Positions 1-5,971 of a stretch of DNA of 13,661 bases are shown here, in pieces; the first letter of the stretch is position 1, and every line of letters begins with the position of its first letter. Both the position numbers and the translations under genes were made by a program. This stretch comes from an uncultured Butyricicoccus sp. (lineage in GTDB: Bacteria > Bacillota > Clostridia > Oscillospirales > Butyricicoccaceae), in NCBI GenBank assembly GCA_910584935.1, contig CAJUDU010000061.1, positions 1-13,661 of the forward strand. The letters are read 5' to 3'. Below the pieces are notes generated by a model, which ran no database searches, was not told the origin of the DNA, and saw only the letters and a list, made by a program, of their open reading frames with translations.

Positions 1-9
1 TTTTTGCAC

Positions 10-48
10 AAAAGCGGGGGTTCCAAACGCGCCGGAACCCCCGCTTTT
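10..48. terminator. Bidirectional intrinsic terminator
   Basis: A 15 bp perfect stem (arms 10-24 and 34-48, AAAAGCGGGGGTTCC and its complement) closes a 9 nt loop. The outer A/T pairs give a U-run in both directions. It probably ends a transcript of a gene lying to the left of the window. This is read directly from the sequence; which strand uses it is not known. Confidence 0.8.
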
Positions 49-90
49 CACAAGTAGGGAAAATTTATTGAACTTTTTTGTAATTTAGTC

Positions 91-174
91 TTGACATTTG
101 GCTCCTGGGTTTTGACGCAAAAAAGAAATTTGACAGGGGGAAAAAGGTCTGACAAGGTGCAAAAAAGTTTGACA
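91..174 (+). repeat. Array of five TTGACA-like hexamers at 18-21 bp spacing
   Basis: TTGACA or one-mismatch versions start at 91, 112 (TTGACG), 130, 149 (CTGACA) and 169, so the steps are 21, 18, 19 and 20 bp, close to two helical turns. Part of the array is a degenerate direct repeat: GCAAAAAAG followed by a TTTGACA occurs at about 118-135 and again at about 159-174. Only the last hexamer has a matching -10 box at the right distance. The others may be decayed promoter copies, binding sites for a regulator, or slippage products. Confidence 0.55.
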
Positions 175-197
175 AATGAAATATATGAGGTTATAAT
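169..197 (+). promoter_or_regulatory. Strong sigma-A promoter for the antisense RNA
   Basis: The -35 box TTGACA (169-174) and the -10 box TATAAT (192-197) both match consensus and are separated by exactly 17 bp. The start of transcription should fall near 204. No + strand reading frame of note follows, only a short stretch ending in a terminator hairpin, so the promoter most likely makes a small untranslated RNA. Confidence 0.85.
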
Positions 198-203
198 AAG
201 GAT

Positions 204-290
204 ATAAAAAGGGCGCAGCCGATTAACGGTTATCCCCCTGCAGCTACGAAATGACCGAAGCGTTGAGGGACGGCGCGGTCATTTCTTTTT
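204..290 (+). ncRNA. Predicted antisense antitoxin RNA of a type I toxin-antitoxin pair
   Basis: This is the stretch between a consensus promoter (169-197) and a hairpin followed by a U-run (248-290), giving an RNA of about 85 nt. It runs convergently to the 29-codon toxin-like gene on the other strand and overlaps its last four codons, and would pair with most of the 3' untranslated part of that mRNA. This matches the arrangement known for txpA/RatA of Bacillus subtilis, where the antitoxin RNA overlaps the 3' end of the toxin mRNA. The 5' part (213-241) also copies a motif from the toxin mRNA leader, including a CCCCC run able to pair with the toxin ribosome binding site. Both ends are predictions. 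Readthrough of the hairpin would give a longer RNA of about 340 nt, covering the whole toxin gene and ending at the terminator at 513-546. Confidence 0.6.
248..290 (+). terminator. Intrinsic terminator of the antisense RNA
   Basis: A 10 bp perfect stem (248-257 GAAATGACCG with 276-285 CGGTCATTTC) is followed by a five-T run (286-290). The right arm covers the toxin stop codon on the other strand, so the same hairpin forms near the 3' end of the toxin mRNA. There it is not followed by U residues. Toxin transcripts may instead stop at a run of five U at about 210-206, after an imperfect stem. Confidence 0.75.
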
Positions 291-368
291 GCCGATTTGG
301 AGAACTAAATTCGCCAAGCCAATTAAGACGAGGCAAAATTGGAATAGTTCTGACCATTGAATCGCCAT
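279..368 (-). CDS. Holin-like small hydrophobic toxin (type I toxin-antitoxin)
   Basis: A 29-residue peptide starting MAIQWSELFQFC and ending in GKKK. It has one hydrophobic segment (about residues 8-26) capped by three lysines, the layout of the putative holin-like toxin family and of TxpA-type toxins, which insert in the cell's own membrane. The ATG at 368 is chosen over the longer frame reaching 512 because GAAGGGGG lies 7 nt upstream of it. That ribosome binding site is buried in a hairpin, as is common for type I toxins. A strong convergent promoter makes an RNA overlapping the 3' end of the gene. Membrane character and layout are seen directly; toxicity is inferred from the family. A small membrane peptide with another role cannot be excluded. 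Confidence 0.7.
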   Translation of the reverse strand: MAIQWSELFQFCLVLIGLANLVLQIGKKK

Positions 369-375
369 AGAACCA

Positions 376-415
376 CCCCCTTCTATAGGGATATTCGCTA
401 GGTAAAAGAAGGGGG
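376..415 (-). promoter_or_regulatory. Hairpin sequestering the toxin ribosome binding site
   Basis: On the toxin mRNA, CCCCCTTC (complement of 415-408) and GAAGGGGG (complement of 383-376) form an 8 bp perfect stem around a 24 nt loop. The right arm is the ribosome binding site of the ATG at 368. Full-length mRNA would thus be poorly translated until the leader is processed or opened. This type of self-inhibition is known in several type I toxin mRNAs; its use here is inferred. Confidence 0.6.
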
Positions 416-458
416 AATAACCGCTAACCGTATGGCTGCGCTGAAAGCAGTGTTTTCC

Positions 459-487
459 TATATGACAGGATATCACAAAAAAGACAA
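459..487 (-). promoter_or_regulatory. Possible weak promoter of the toxin gene
   Basis: On the - strand TTGTCT (487-482) and CATATA (464-459) are 17 bp apart, and TG stands three bases before the -10 box as in extended -10 promoters. The hexamers match consensus at only four and three positions, so the call is tentative. Transcription would start near 452 and leave a leader of about 85 nt carrying the repeat and hairpin described above. Confidence 0.3.
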
Positions 488-512
488 AAAACAAGTGTAA
501 AAACATATGCAA

Positions 513-546
513 AAAAACCGCCTGATTTTGTAATTGGGCGGTTTTT
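513..546. terminator. Bidirectional intrinsic terminator between toxin locus and citrate synthase
   Basis: The stem AAAACCGCC (514-522) with GGCGGTTTT (537-545) encloses a 14 nt loop. A U-run follows in either direction, seven long on the - strand. On the + strand it would end readthrough antisense transcripts of the toxin locus. On the - strand it would stop leftover citrate synthase transcripts from entering the toxin gene. Confidence 0.75.
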
Positions 547-606
547 GTATATAAAATCCAAAGGATTTATGCACTGAAAGCGGTTCTTTTCGGCAGAAAA
601 TGCAGC

Positions 607-639
607 AAAAACGGGCTATCCTAAGAATAACCCGTTTTT
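607..639 (-). terminator. gltA: Intrinsic terminator of citrate synthase
   Basis: AAAAACGGG (607-615) pairs with CCCGTTTTT (631-639), extended inwards by three more pairs after one mismatch. On the - strand it starts 6 nt after the citrate synthase stop codon and ends in a U-run, so it is well placed to end that transcript. Confidence 0.8.
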
Positions 640-645
640 CCCATG

Positions 646-2019
646 TCAGCGACTGGCAATAGGGATGTATTTTCTGTCTTTTGATAGCGGCTTATATGCC
701 GGACGGATAATCTTACCACCAGTTGCGACTTCTTCCATGCGATGAGCAAGCCAACCTGCAATCCTTGCAGCCGCAAATAATGGTGTAAACATTTCCCGGG
801 GAATACCAAGCATCTGATAAACTAACCCGGAATACATATCTACATTCGCACACATAACTTTTACATCATCACCACGGACTTCTGCAAATGCCTTTGGCGT
901 CAGCCGTTCTACCGTTTCAATCAGGTTAAATTCCGACAGATGCCCGGTTTTTTCCGCAACAGGACGCGCTGCCGATTTTAATGCAACCGCACGTGGGTCA
1001 CTTAATGTGTAAACCGCATGACCCATGCCATAAATTAACCCAGAGTGGTCATTTGCTTCTTTGCGTAGGATTTTCAGCAAATAATCATAAATCGCGTCTT
1101 CATCTTCCCAATCATTGATATGTGCTTTGATATCATCAAACATTTCACAAACTTTCAGGTTTGCACCGCCATGACGTGGGCCTTTTAATGCACCAACAGC
1201 CGCAGCAATGGCAGAATACGTATCTGTGCCGGAAGAAGATGCAACACGGGTTGCAAACGCAGAGTTGTTACCAGCGCCATGTTCCGCATGGATAATCAAA
1301 CAACGGTCGAGCAGTTTGGCTTCCGCATCAGTATAATTCCCATCTGGACGGATTAAATGCAGAATATTTTCTGCTGTGGAACGGTCAGGATCAGGGTTGT
1401 GCAGATACATGGAACCGCTATCAAAATAACGGCGTTTTGCCTGGTACGCATGAGAAATAATCACTGGAAAACGTGAAATTAAACTCATCGACTGCCGCAT
1501 TAAATTTTCCGTTGATGTATCATCAGGGTTTGGGTCATAGGAATAAAGCGCTAAAGTTGCAGCCGCTAATTTATTCATAATATTCGGGCTTGGGGCGCGC
1601 ATAATGACATCTTCGGTAAAATTATTGGGTAATTCACGGCATTCCCCAATGGTATGCCGGAAATCAATTAACTGCTGCTGGGTTGGCAGTTCACCAGAAA
1701 ACAACAGGAATGCGGTTTCTCCAAAACCAAAGCGGTTTTCAGATTCAAACCCATATAAAAGGTCATATAAATCAATGCCCCGGTAAGACAGCTTGCCTTG
1801 AATTGGTTCGCGTTCCCCTTCGTTGAGCAAATAGCCATGGACATTGCTAAGCCGTGTAATGCCAGCAAGCACACCAGTGCCATCGGCATTGCGTAAACCG
1901 CGTTTTGCACCATAACGGCTGAATAACTCTGTACGGATATGGTTATATGGCGCAAGGTTTTCGCATAAGGTAGAAACAATAGCAGGGTTCACCTGTTTGT
2001 CTATCTCTTGGGTAAACAT
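646..2019 (-). CDS. gltA: Citrate synthase
   Basis: A 457-residue protein of the citrate synthase family, which condenses acetyl-CoA with oxaloacetate to citrate in the cytoplasm. Visible family blocks in order are the first active-site loop with histidines 244 and 247 (IIHAEHGAGNNS), GPRHGGAN with the catalytic histidine at 283, the CoA/oxaloacetate loop GMGHAVYTLSDPRA at 331-344, and NVDMYSG with the catalytic aspartate at 394. The loop reads GHAVY where GHRVY is usual in the E. coli type; I recall GHAVY from other clostridial members, so I do not take it as a defect. The length is typical. The ATG at 2019 has AAAGGAG 8 nt upstream. The gene stands alone, with its own promoter and terminator. 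A 2-methylcitrate synthase role cannot be separated by sequence alone. Confidence 0.93.
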   Translation of the reverse strand: MFTQEIDKQVNPAIVSTLCENLAPYNHIRTELFSRYGAKRGLRNADGTGVLAGITRLSNVHGYLLNEGEREPIQGKLSYRGIDLYDLLYGFESENRFGFGETAFLLFSGELPTQQQLIDFRHTIGECRELPNNFTEDVIMRAPSPNIMNKLAAATLALYSYDPNPDDTSTENLMRQSMSLISRFPVIISHAYQAKRRYFDSGSMYLHNPDPDRSTAENILHLIRPDGNYTDAEAKLLDRCLIIHAEHGAGNNSAFATRVASSSGTDTYSAIAAAVGALKGPRHGGANLKVCEMFDDIKAHINDWEDEDAIYDYLLKILRKEANDHSGLIYGMGHAVYTLSDPRAVALKSAARPVAEKTGHLSEFNLIETVERLTPKAFAEVRGDDVKVMCANVDMYSGLVYQMLGIPREMFTPLFAAARIAGWLAHRMEEVATGGKIIRPAYKPLSKDRKYIPIASR

Positions 2020-2057
2020 AGCGTATACTCCTTTCCTCGGTTGTGTGTAATGAATTT

Positions 2058-2086
2058 ATTGTAAAGCATTCTTGCAAAGAAGTCAA
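2058..2086 (-). promoter_or_regulatory. gltA: Sigma-A promoter of citrate synthase
   Basis: On the - strand TTGACT (2086-2081) and TACAAT (2063-2058) are spaced by 17 bp; each box differs from consensus at one base. Transcription should start near 2051, leaving a leader of about 30 nt with the AAAGGAG ribosome binding site. The neighbouring spoIID gene runs the other way from 2139. I could not find a convincing sigma-E type promoter for it in 2087-2138. Confidence 0.8.
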
Positions 2087-2138
2087 TCTGTAAAAAGCAC
2101 TGAAATTATGGTCAGTATAAAAACAAAGGAGGAGAAAA

Positions 2139-3149
2139 ATGCGAAAAGTTATCTTGCTTGGCGTAGTTTTAACCGGATTTATTTATGCTTTGCCGTTTGT
2201 CAGCGGTGAAATGGAAATCCCCTATCAAGATGCTATGGCGCAAGATAGCCGGTCTGACGATGCAGAATCTACCGTGACAGCACAAGGCAGCGGTACTTCG
2301 ATTATGGTACAAATCGACGGCACGCCGCAGCAAATGGAGCTGGAAGATTATGTTGCAGGCGTTGTCGCGGCAGAAGTGCCGCCGACATTCCCGCCGGAAG
2401 CGCTGAAAGCGCAGGCGGTTGCGGCACGAACTTATGCCGCATATAAATTAGCATCTGGGCGTCCGGAAGCCCATCGTGAAGCTGATGTTTGTGATGATTA
2501 TCATCACTGTGCAGCCTATATTGATTTGGCGGCAGAAGCAAGCGGGCGTTGGGGAAATGGTGCAGAAACTTATCAAAACGCAATTTTAGAGGCAGTCCGC
2601 AGTACAGCAGGCGAAATCGTTTTATATGAAGACAAACCAATTATTGCGGTATTCAGTGCCGCAGCAGCGGAAAAAACAGAATCTTCCGCCGATGTTTGGG
2701 GCAATGATGTGCCTTATTTACAGACAGTGGACAGCCCTGGCGGGGAAGCCTGTCCCAAATATAAAGGCGAAGCCCATTTTACCGCGGAAGAATTCCGCGC
2801 AATTATGGCAAAAGCATTGCCAGCCGCCAAATTGGATGGCACACCGGATACCTGGTTCACAGCCAGTGAACGGTCTGCGGCAGGTGGAATTAAAACAGCA
2901 ACTGTTGGCGGCGTAAAAGTTTCAGGAACAGATTTACGGCAGGCATTCGGTTTAAATTCTACAAATTTCACCTTACGTGCGGACAAAGACAGCATTACAT
3001 TTTTAACCACTGGTTATGGGCATGGCGTTGGGCTTAGTCAATATGGCGCAAAGTATATGGCAGAACAAGGTAAAACATATCAGGAGATTTTAACCCATTA
3101 TTATACTGGTACATCTATAAAACCATTAAGCAGCGCAACCAATTCTTAA
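2139..3149 (+). CDS. spoIID: Stage II sporulation protein D (SpoIID), lytic transglycosylase
   Basis: A 336-residue SpoIID. In spore formers it works with SpoIIM and SpoIIP to cut peptidoglycan during engulfment of the forespore. An N-terminal hydrophobic segment (about 4-22) anchors it outside the mother-cell membrane. The core block YVAGVVAAEVP holds the catalytic glutamate (E79), followed by EALKAQAVAARTYA. The four zinc ligands of the structurally known family members are all recognisable by spacing: H112, C118, H123 and C124. GYGHGVGLSQYGA (292-304) and the final YYTGT block are also present. The segment FSAAAAEKTE (172-181) replaces what I remember as a Ser-Thr-Ser-Gly-type stretch. AAAGGAGG lies directly upstream of the ATG. 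The gene is not followed by other spoII genes. A related LytB-type protein is the alternative. Confidence 0.92.
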   Translation: MRKVILLGVVLTGFIYALPFVSGEMEIPYQDAMAQDSRSDDAESTVTAQGSGTSIMVQIDGTPQQMELEDYVAGVVAAEVPPTFPPEALKAQAVAARTYAAYKLASGRPEAHREADVCDDYHHCAAYIDLAAEASGRWGNGAETYQNAILEAVRSTAGEIVLYEDKPIIAVFSAAAAEKTESSADVWGNDVPYLQTVDSPGGEACPKYKGEAHFTAEEFRAIMAKALPAAKLDGTPDTWFTASERSAAGGIKTATVGGVKVSGTDLRQAFGLNSTNFTLRADKDSITFLTTGYGHGVGLSQYGAKYMAEQGKTYQEILTHYYTGTSIKPLSSATNS

Positions 3150-3183
3150 AAAAACAACATCGGAGCGGCGGGGAGGAGGCGTC

Positions 3184-3285
3184 ATGCCAACATTTACGGC
3201 GGAAAGAGCTTCAAACCGCAGGCGCAAGGTATTGCAGATATGCTGCCTATTACAACGACATACAAAAAAACAATATCAATCTTAA
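3184..3285 (+). CDS. Doubtful 33-residue ORF with a strong ribosome binding site
   Basis: An ATG preceded by GGGGAGGAGG opens a 33-codon frame rich in arginine and lysine (includes NRRRK), with no recognisable domain. It lies 34 nt after spoIID and before a nested inverted repeat. The other two forward frames across the same stretch are also open for a similar length, so coding is not favoured by openness alone. It may be a small peptide gene, a remnant, or chance. Confidence 0.2.
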   Translation: MPTFTAERASNRRRKVLQICCLLQRHTKKQYQS

Positions 3286-3312
3286 CACCTTCCACATAAA
3301 AACTGACAGTCT

Positions 3313-3381
3313 GCACCAAAAGGAAGGATGAGAGAGTCCAGAGAGGGAAGGGAACCTTGGTTTCCCTTCCCTCTTTGGTGC
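3313..3381. repeat. Nested inverted repeat, possible terminator or dispersed element
   Basis: An inner stem (3342-3356 with 3359-3374, AGAGGGAAGGGAA plus CC, one bulged base) sits inside an outer stem GCACCAAA (3313-3320) with TTTGGTGC (3374-3381). Only three T residues follow the inner stem, so as a terminator it would be weak, though a T-run at 3395-3400 follows. The two-level symmetry is more elaborate than a normal terminator and fits a dispersed palindromic element. It separates spoIID from the next operon. Confidence 0.5.
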
Positions 3382-3412
3382 GCCCCGCATAGGGTTTTTT
3401 CTGTTTTGTGGC

Positions 3413-3441
3413 TTTCCAGATAGCCGCAGATTTGATATAAT
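3413..3441 (+). promoter_or_regulatory. Extended -10 promoter of the ABC/zinc-ribbon operon
   Basis: A consensus TATAAT (3436-3441) is preceded by TGA, giving the extended -10 form TGnTATAAT. The -35 region TTTCCA (3413-3418), 17 bp upstream, is weak, as is usual for that class. Transcription should start near 3448, about 30 nt before the ATPase start codon. No terminator was found between here and 11458, so all seven genes may depend on it. Confidence 0.7.
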
Positions 3442-3477
3442 GGGGATATCCACAGCAAAGGGGGAAAGTCCTAGCCT

Positions 3478-4104
3478 ATGCTTACTGCTCAAGGACTCAC
3501 AAAACTTTACCATGGAAGCGTTGTTCTGCACCCAGCCAGCTTTACTTTATCCGCTGGTGAAGCCGTTGGCATTGCTGGCGCAAATGGTTCCGGCAAATCT
3601 ACATTGCTTTCTATCCTCGCAGGTGCTTTAATGCCAGATGGCGGCGATATCTTGGAAAACCAAACCTCAGTCCTCGCAAACCGCCGCTTTTATCAGCAGG
3701 CTGTCGGCTATGTGCCGCAGGCAGATTGCCTTGTTCCAGAACTGACGGTCAAACAACAGCTCTCCTGCTGGCAGGCATTCACTGGCCGCCCTGTTTTACA
3801 GGATAGGGCCCTTGCCGGTTTGCTTGGTCTTACAGAACTGCTGCCGAAACAAATTTCCCGCCTTTCCGGCGGGATGCGGAAACGGGTCAGTTTTGCGCTC
3901 GCACTTGCAGGCAAACCACGCTACCTTATCATGGATGAAGCTTTTGCCGCCCTTGACCGCAATTACCGCGTGCAGCTTGAAAACTGGCTGCATGACTATA
4001 TTTCAGAAGGCGGCGCATTGCTGTGGTGCAGTCATGAACCCCAAGAACTGCACCGGTTGTGCAGCAGTGTCATTACACTGGAAGAGGGGCATATCATCGG
4101 CTGA
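3478..4104 (+). CDS. ABC transporter ATP-binding protein
   Basis: A 208-residue ATPase subunit that would drive the two permeases encoded downstream. All motifs are intact: Walker A GANGSGKST (34-42), Q-loop glutamine 81, signature LSGGM (129-133), Walker B YLIMDE (149-154) with catalytic glutamate 154, D-loop AALD (157-160), and H-loop histidine 186. It is compact, close to the minimum for the family, with no added domain, which suits ABC-2 type exporters. The ATG follows GGGGG by 13 nt, a rather long spacing. A 6 bp hairpin (4109-4124) without a U-run lies just after the stop codon. Family membership is certain; the substrate is unknown. Confidence 0.93.
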   Translation: MLTAQGLTKLYHGSVVLHPASFTLSAGEAVGIAGANGSGKSTLLSILAGALMPDGGDILENQTSVLANRRFYQQAVGYVPQADCLVPELTVKQQLSCWQAFTGRPVLQDRALAGLLGLTELLPKQISRLSGGMRKRVSFALALAGKPRYLIMDEAFAALDRNYRVQLENWLHDYISEGGALLWCSHEPQELHRLCSSVITLEEGHIIG

Positions 4105-4162
4105 ATCTTTCGCCGAATGGCGAATGGTTATCTCATTCAAAATGGAAATAGGAGGAGAAAAG

Positions 4163-5971
4163 ATGTTTTGTGCGAAATGCGGCGCACCAGTCCGCGATGA
4201 TGAAAAATTCTGCGCCAACTGCGGGGCGCCTGTACCAGCTGGTCAGCCAGAAACGCAAAATACAGGGGCAGTTCACCTGTCCAAACCGGAAAACAATCCA
4301 ATGCCAATGGAAAACAAAACCAGCGGCATCAACCTAACCAAATCAGACGAGGGGCAAATGCCTCAACCGCCAATTTTACGCCGTTCCTTTGAACGCGCAA
4401 ACGCAAACACTGCACAACCCGCAGATGGCCCAATCTTAACCGGGCGCCGCCATGGCATTGGTATTATCATTGGCGCGGTTGCCGCAGGCATTGCCGTGCT
4501 TGCACTCGTATTTGGTCTGATTGTCCCACGCGTGGTGCGTGCAGTCAGCCCACGGGCATACCTCACCGCCTGCGCAGGTAAAACTTCTGCCCTTTATGGC
4601 ACGGAAATGTTGAAAACCAGCAAAAATATGGGCTTGCAAGCCATTTATGAAGCTGCAAAATCTGATCGGGTGCAAGTGCAGATGGGCATGAAACTGCGCG
4701 ATTATCCCGACCAGCAGGAACTGGAAGGCGCTGGCTTTACCGTCACTTCCCAAATGGATCTGAAAAAACGGGAAGCCGCTTATGATATCGGCGTTGAATA
4801 TGCCAATATTGCCCTTGGCAATGTCCAGCTTTATATGAAGGATGATTTGCTGGCACTCGGTTCCCCACAATTTACCGAAAGCAAATTCTATGGCGTCCAT
4901 ACCGAAACCCTTGGCAAAGATATTCTTGCAGCCGAATGGGGTCAAATGGCAGATGTCGACGCAAATATGAGCTTCAATTATTTCGATATGATGGAGCGCC
5001 TGAGCAAAGACCCAAAGGATTTCCTTTCTGCCAAAACATATGCCGCACTTTCTAAAGCATCCGCGGATTTGCTGAAAGAATCAGAAGTCAAAAGCACAGG
5101 CAAAGCCGATAAAACCGTGAATGGCAGCAAATTAAACCTTAAAATGTATACCATTGGGCTGGAAGATGAGGACGTTGCCAATTATCTCACAGAATGTGTC
5201 GAACTTGTGCTCAATGACCCCAATTTGGAAGAAACATTTGCAGCCGCGATGGCGCCTTCTATGGCGGTGAGCGGTGATATGGAAGACCCATTTACTGAAA
5301 TGAAAAAAGATATCCTGGATGAAATGGATGCCGATGAAATCGCGGAAAATCTGCCCGAAATCATGGAATTATCTGTGGGCATTTATGATGGGCGCATTGC
5401 CCTTGCCGAACTTTCCATGCGCGAGGATGGCGAAGAGCTGGTGATCTCCGCGGAACTCGGCACAAAAGATGCTGTTTCCAATGCCTTGACCCTTGCTGCC
5501 CGTATGGACGGTCAACAACTTATTTTCACAAATAAGAATGAAACCGGAAAAGATGGCATATACAGCACCCAAAATGAACTCAAAATGGATGATTCACAAT
5601 TATTCATCTGCAATGCGGAATGGAACAGCAAAGCCAAAGAAGATAATTTAAAATTTATGATGATGCTGTTTTCATCGGATGGCCCCATCATTGTTCAAAT
5701 GGAAAATGGCACAATGACGGTGGATTCTAAAAAATTCAGTATGTCCAGTGACCGGCTCAATCTGATTGCAGCAGACAACCAAATCGGGGTTTCTTTTGAC
5801 TATACCATCGGCAAAGCCAATAAATTCGCGTTTGATGGTTCAAACGCCCAAATTATCACCGATATGAGCATGGATGCTTTGGAGGATGCTGCATATGATA
5901 TCCAGAAAAACGCACAGGCAACAGTTATGAATCTGATCCGCAATAACCCAAGCCTTATGAATATGTTCTGA
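4163..5971 (+). CDS. Zinc-ribbon single-pass membrane protein with large outer domain
   Basis: A 602-residue protein. Residues 1-24 form a double-CxxC zinc ribbon (C3, C6, C17, C20). Residues 25-97 are a polar, proline-containing linker, about 98-122 a single membrane segment, and about 123-602 a long soluble domain. With arginines on the inner side the ribbon should face the cytoplasm and the long domain the outside. The outer domain is acidic, has several methionine-rich stretches and repeated strands, and I do not recognise it; it resembles in style the uncharacterised outer domains seen on other Firmicute zinc-ribbon proteins. The start is fixed by GGAGGAG 5 nt before the ATG and by the conserved MFCxxCG head; the frame stays open far upstream only as a shadow of the ATPase gene. 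The stop codon overlaps the next start, so translation is coupled to the first permease. A substrate-binding or regulatory partner of the transporter is an inference. Confidence 0.8.
   Translation: MFCAKCGAPVRDDEKFCANCGAPVPAGQPETQNTGAVHLSKPENNPMPMENKTSGINLTKSDEGQMPQPPILRRSFERANANTAQPADGPILTGRRHGIGIIIGAVAAGIAVLALVFGLIVPRVVRAVSPRAYLTACAGKTSALYGTEMLKTSKNMGLQAIYEAAKSDRVQVQMGMKLRDYPDQQELEGAGFTVTSQMDLKKREAAYDIGVEYANIALGNVQLYMKDDLLALGSPQFTESKFYGVHTETLGKDILAAEWGQMADVDANMSFNYFDMMERLSKDPKDFLSAKTYAALSKASADLLKESEVKSTGKADKTVNGSKLNLKMYTIGLEDEDVANYLTECVELVLNDPNLEETFAAAMAPSMAVSGDMEDPFTEMKKDILDEMDADEIAENLPEIMELSVGIYDGRIALAELSMREDGEELVISAELGTKDAVSNALTLAARMDGQQLIFTNKNETGKDGIYSTQNELKMDDSQLFICNAEWNSKAKEDNLKFMMMLFSSDGPIIVQMENGTMTVDSKKFSMSSDRLNLIAADNQIGVSFDYTIGKANKFAFDGSNAQIITDMSMDALEDAAYDIQKNAQATVMNLIRNNPSLMNMF

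Larger units (their letters stand above)
213..441. repeat. Inverted repeat shared by the antisense RNA 5' end and the toxin mRNA leader
   Basis: The + strand at 213-239 and the - strand at 441-408 carry the same ordered blocks: GCGCAGCC, then a short variable part, CGGTTA, then T and CCCCCT. The - strand copy lies in the 5' leader of the toxin gene, the + strand copy at the start of the predicted antitoxin RNA. The two RNAs would therefore begin with similar sequence although they are transcribed from opposite strands. In the toxin leader the CCCCCTTC block pairs with the ribosome binding site, so the antitoxin copy may mimic that arm. The role is inferred. Confidence 0.55.

Noticed and set aside
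369..512. Upstream extension of the toxin frame to a 77-residue protein
   Set aside because: The extra 48 codons run through the leader hairpin and repeat, and the upstream ATGs have no ribosome binding site, while the ATG at 368 has an excellent one.
2087..2138. Sigma-E promoter for spoIID
   Set aside because: The only -10-like element (CAGTATAAA near 2113-2121) has no -35 partner at the needed distance.
4109..4124. Hairpin TTCGCC-GAAT-GGCGAA as a terminator after the ATPase gene
   Set aside because: Only 6 bp and no U-run; more likely a minor feature of the leader of the next gene.
3812..4162. Extension of the zinc-ribbon protein frame upstream to 3812
   Set aside because: It overlaps the ATPase gene out of frame. 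The GGAGGAG before 4163 and the conserved MFCxxCG head, shared with the protein at 8340, fix the start.
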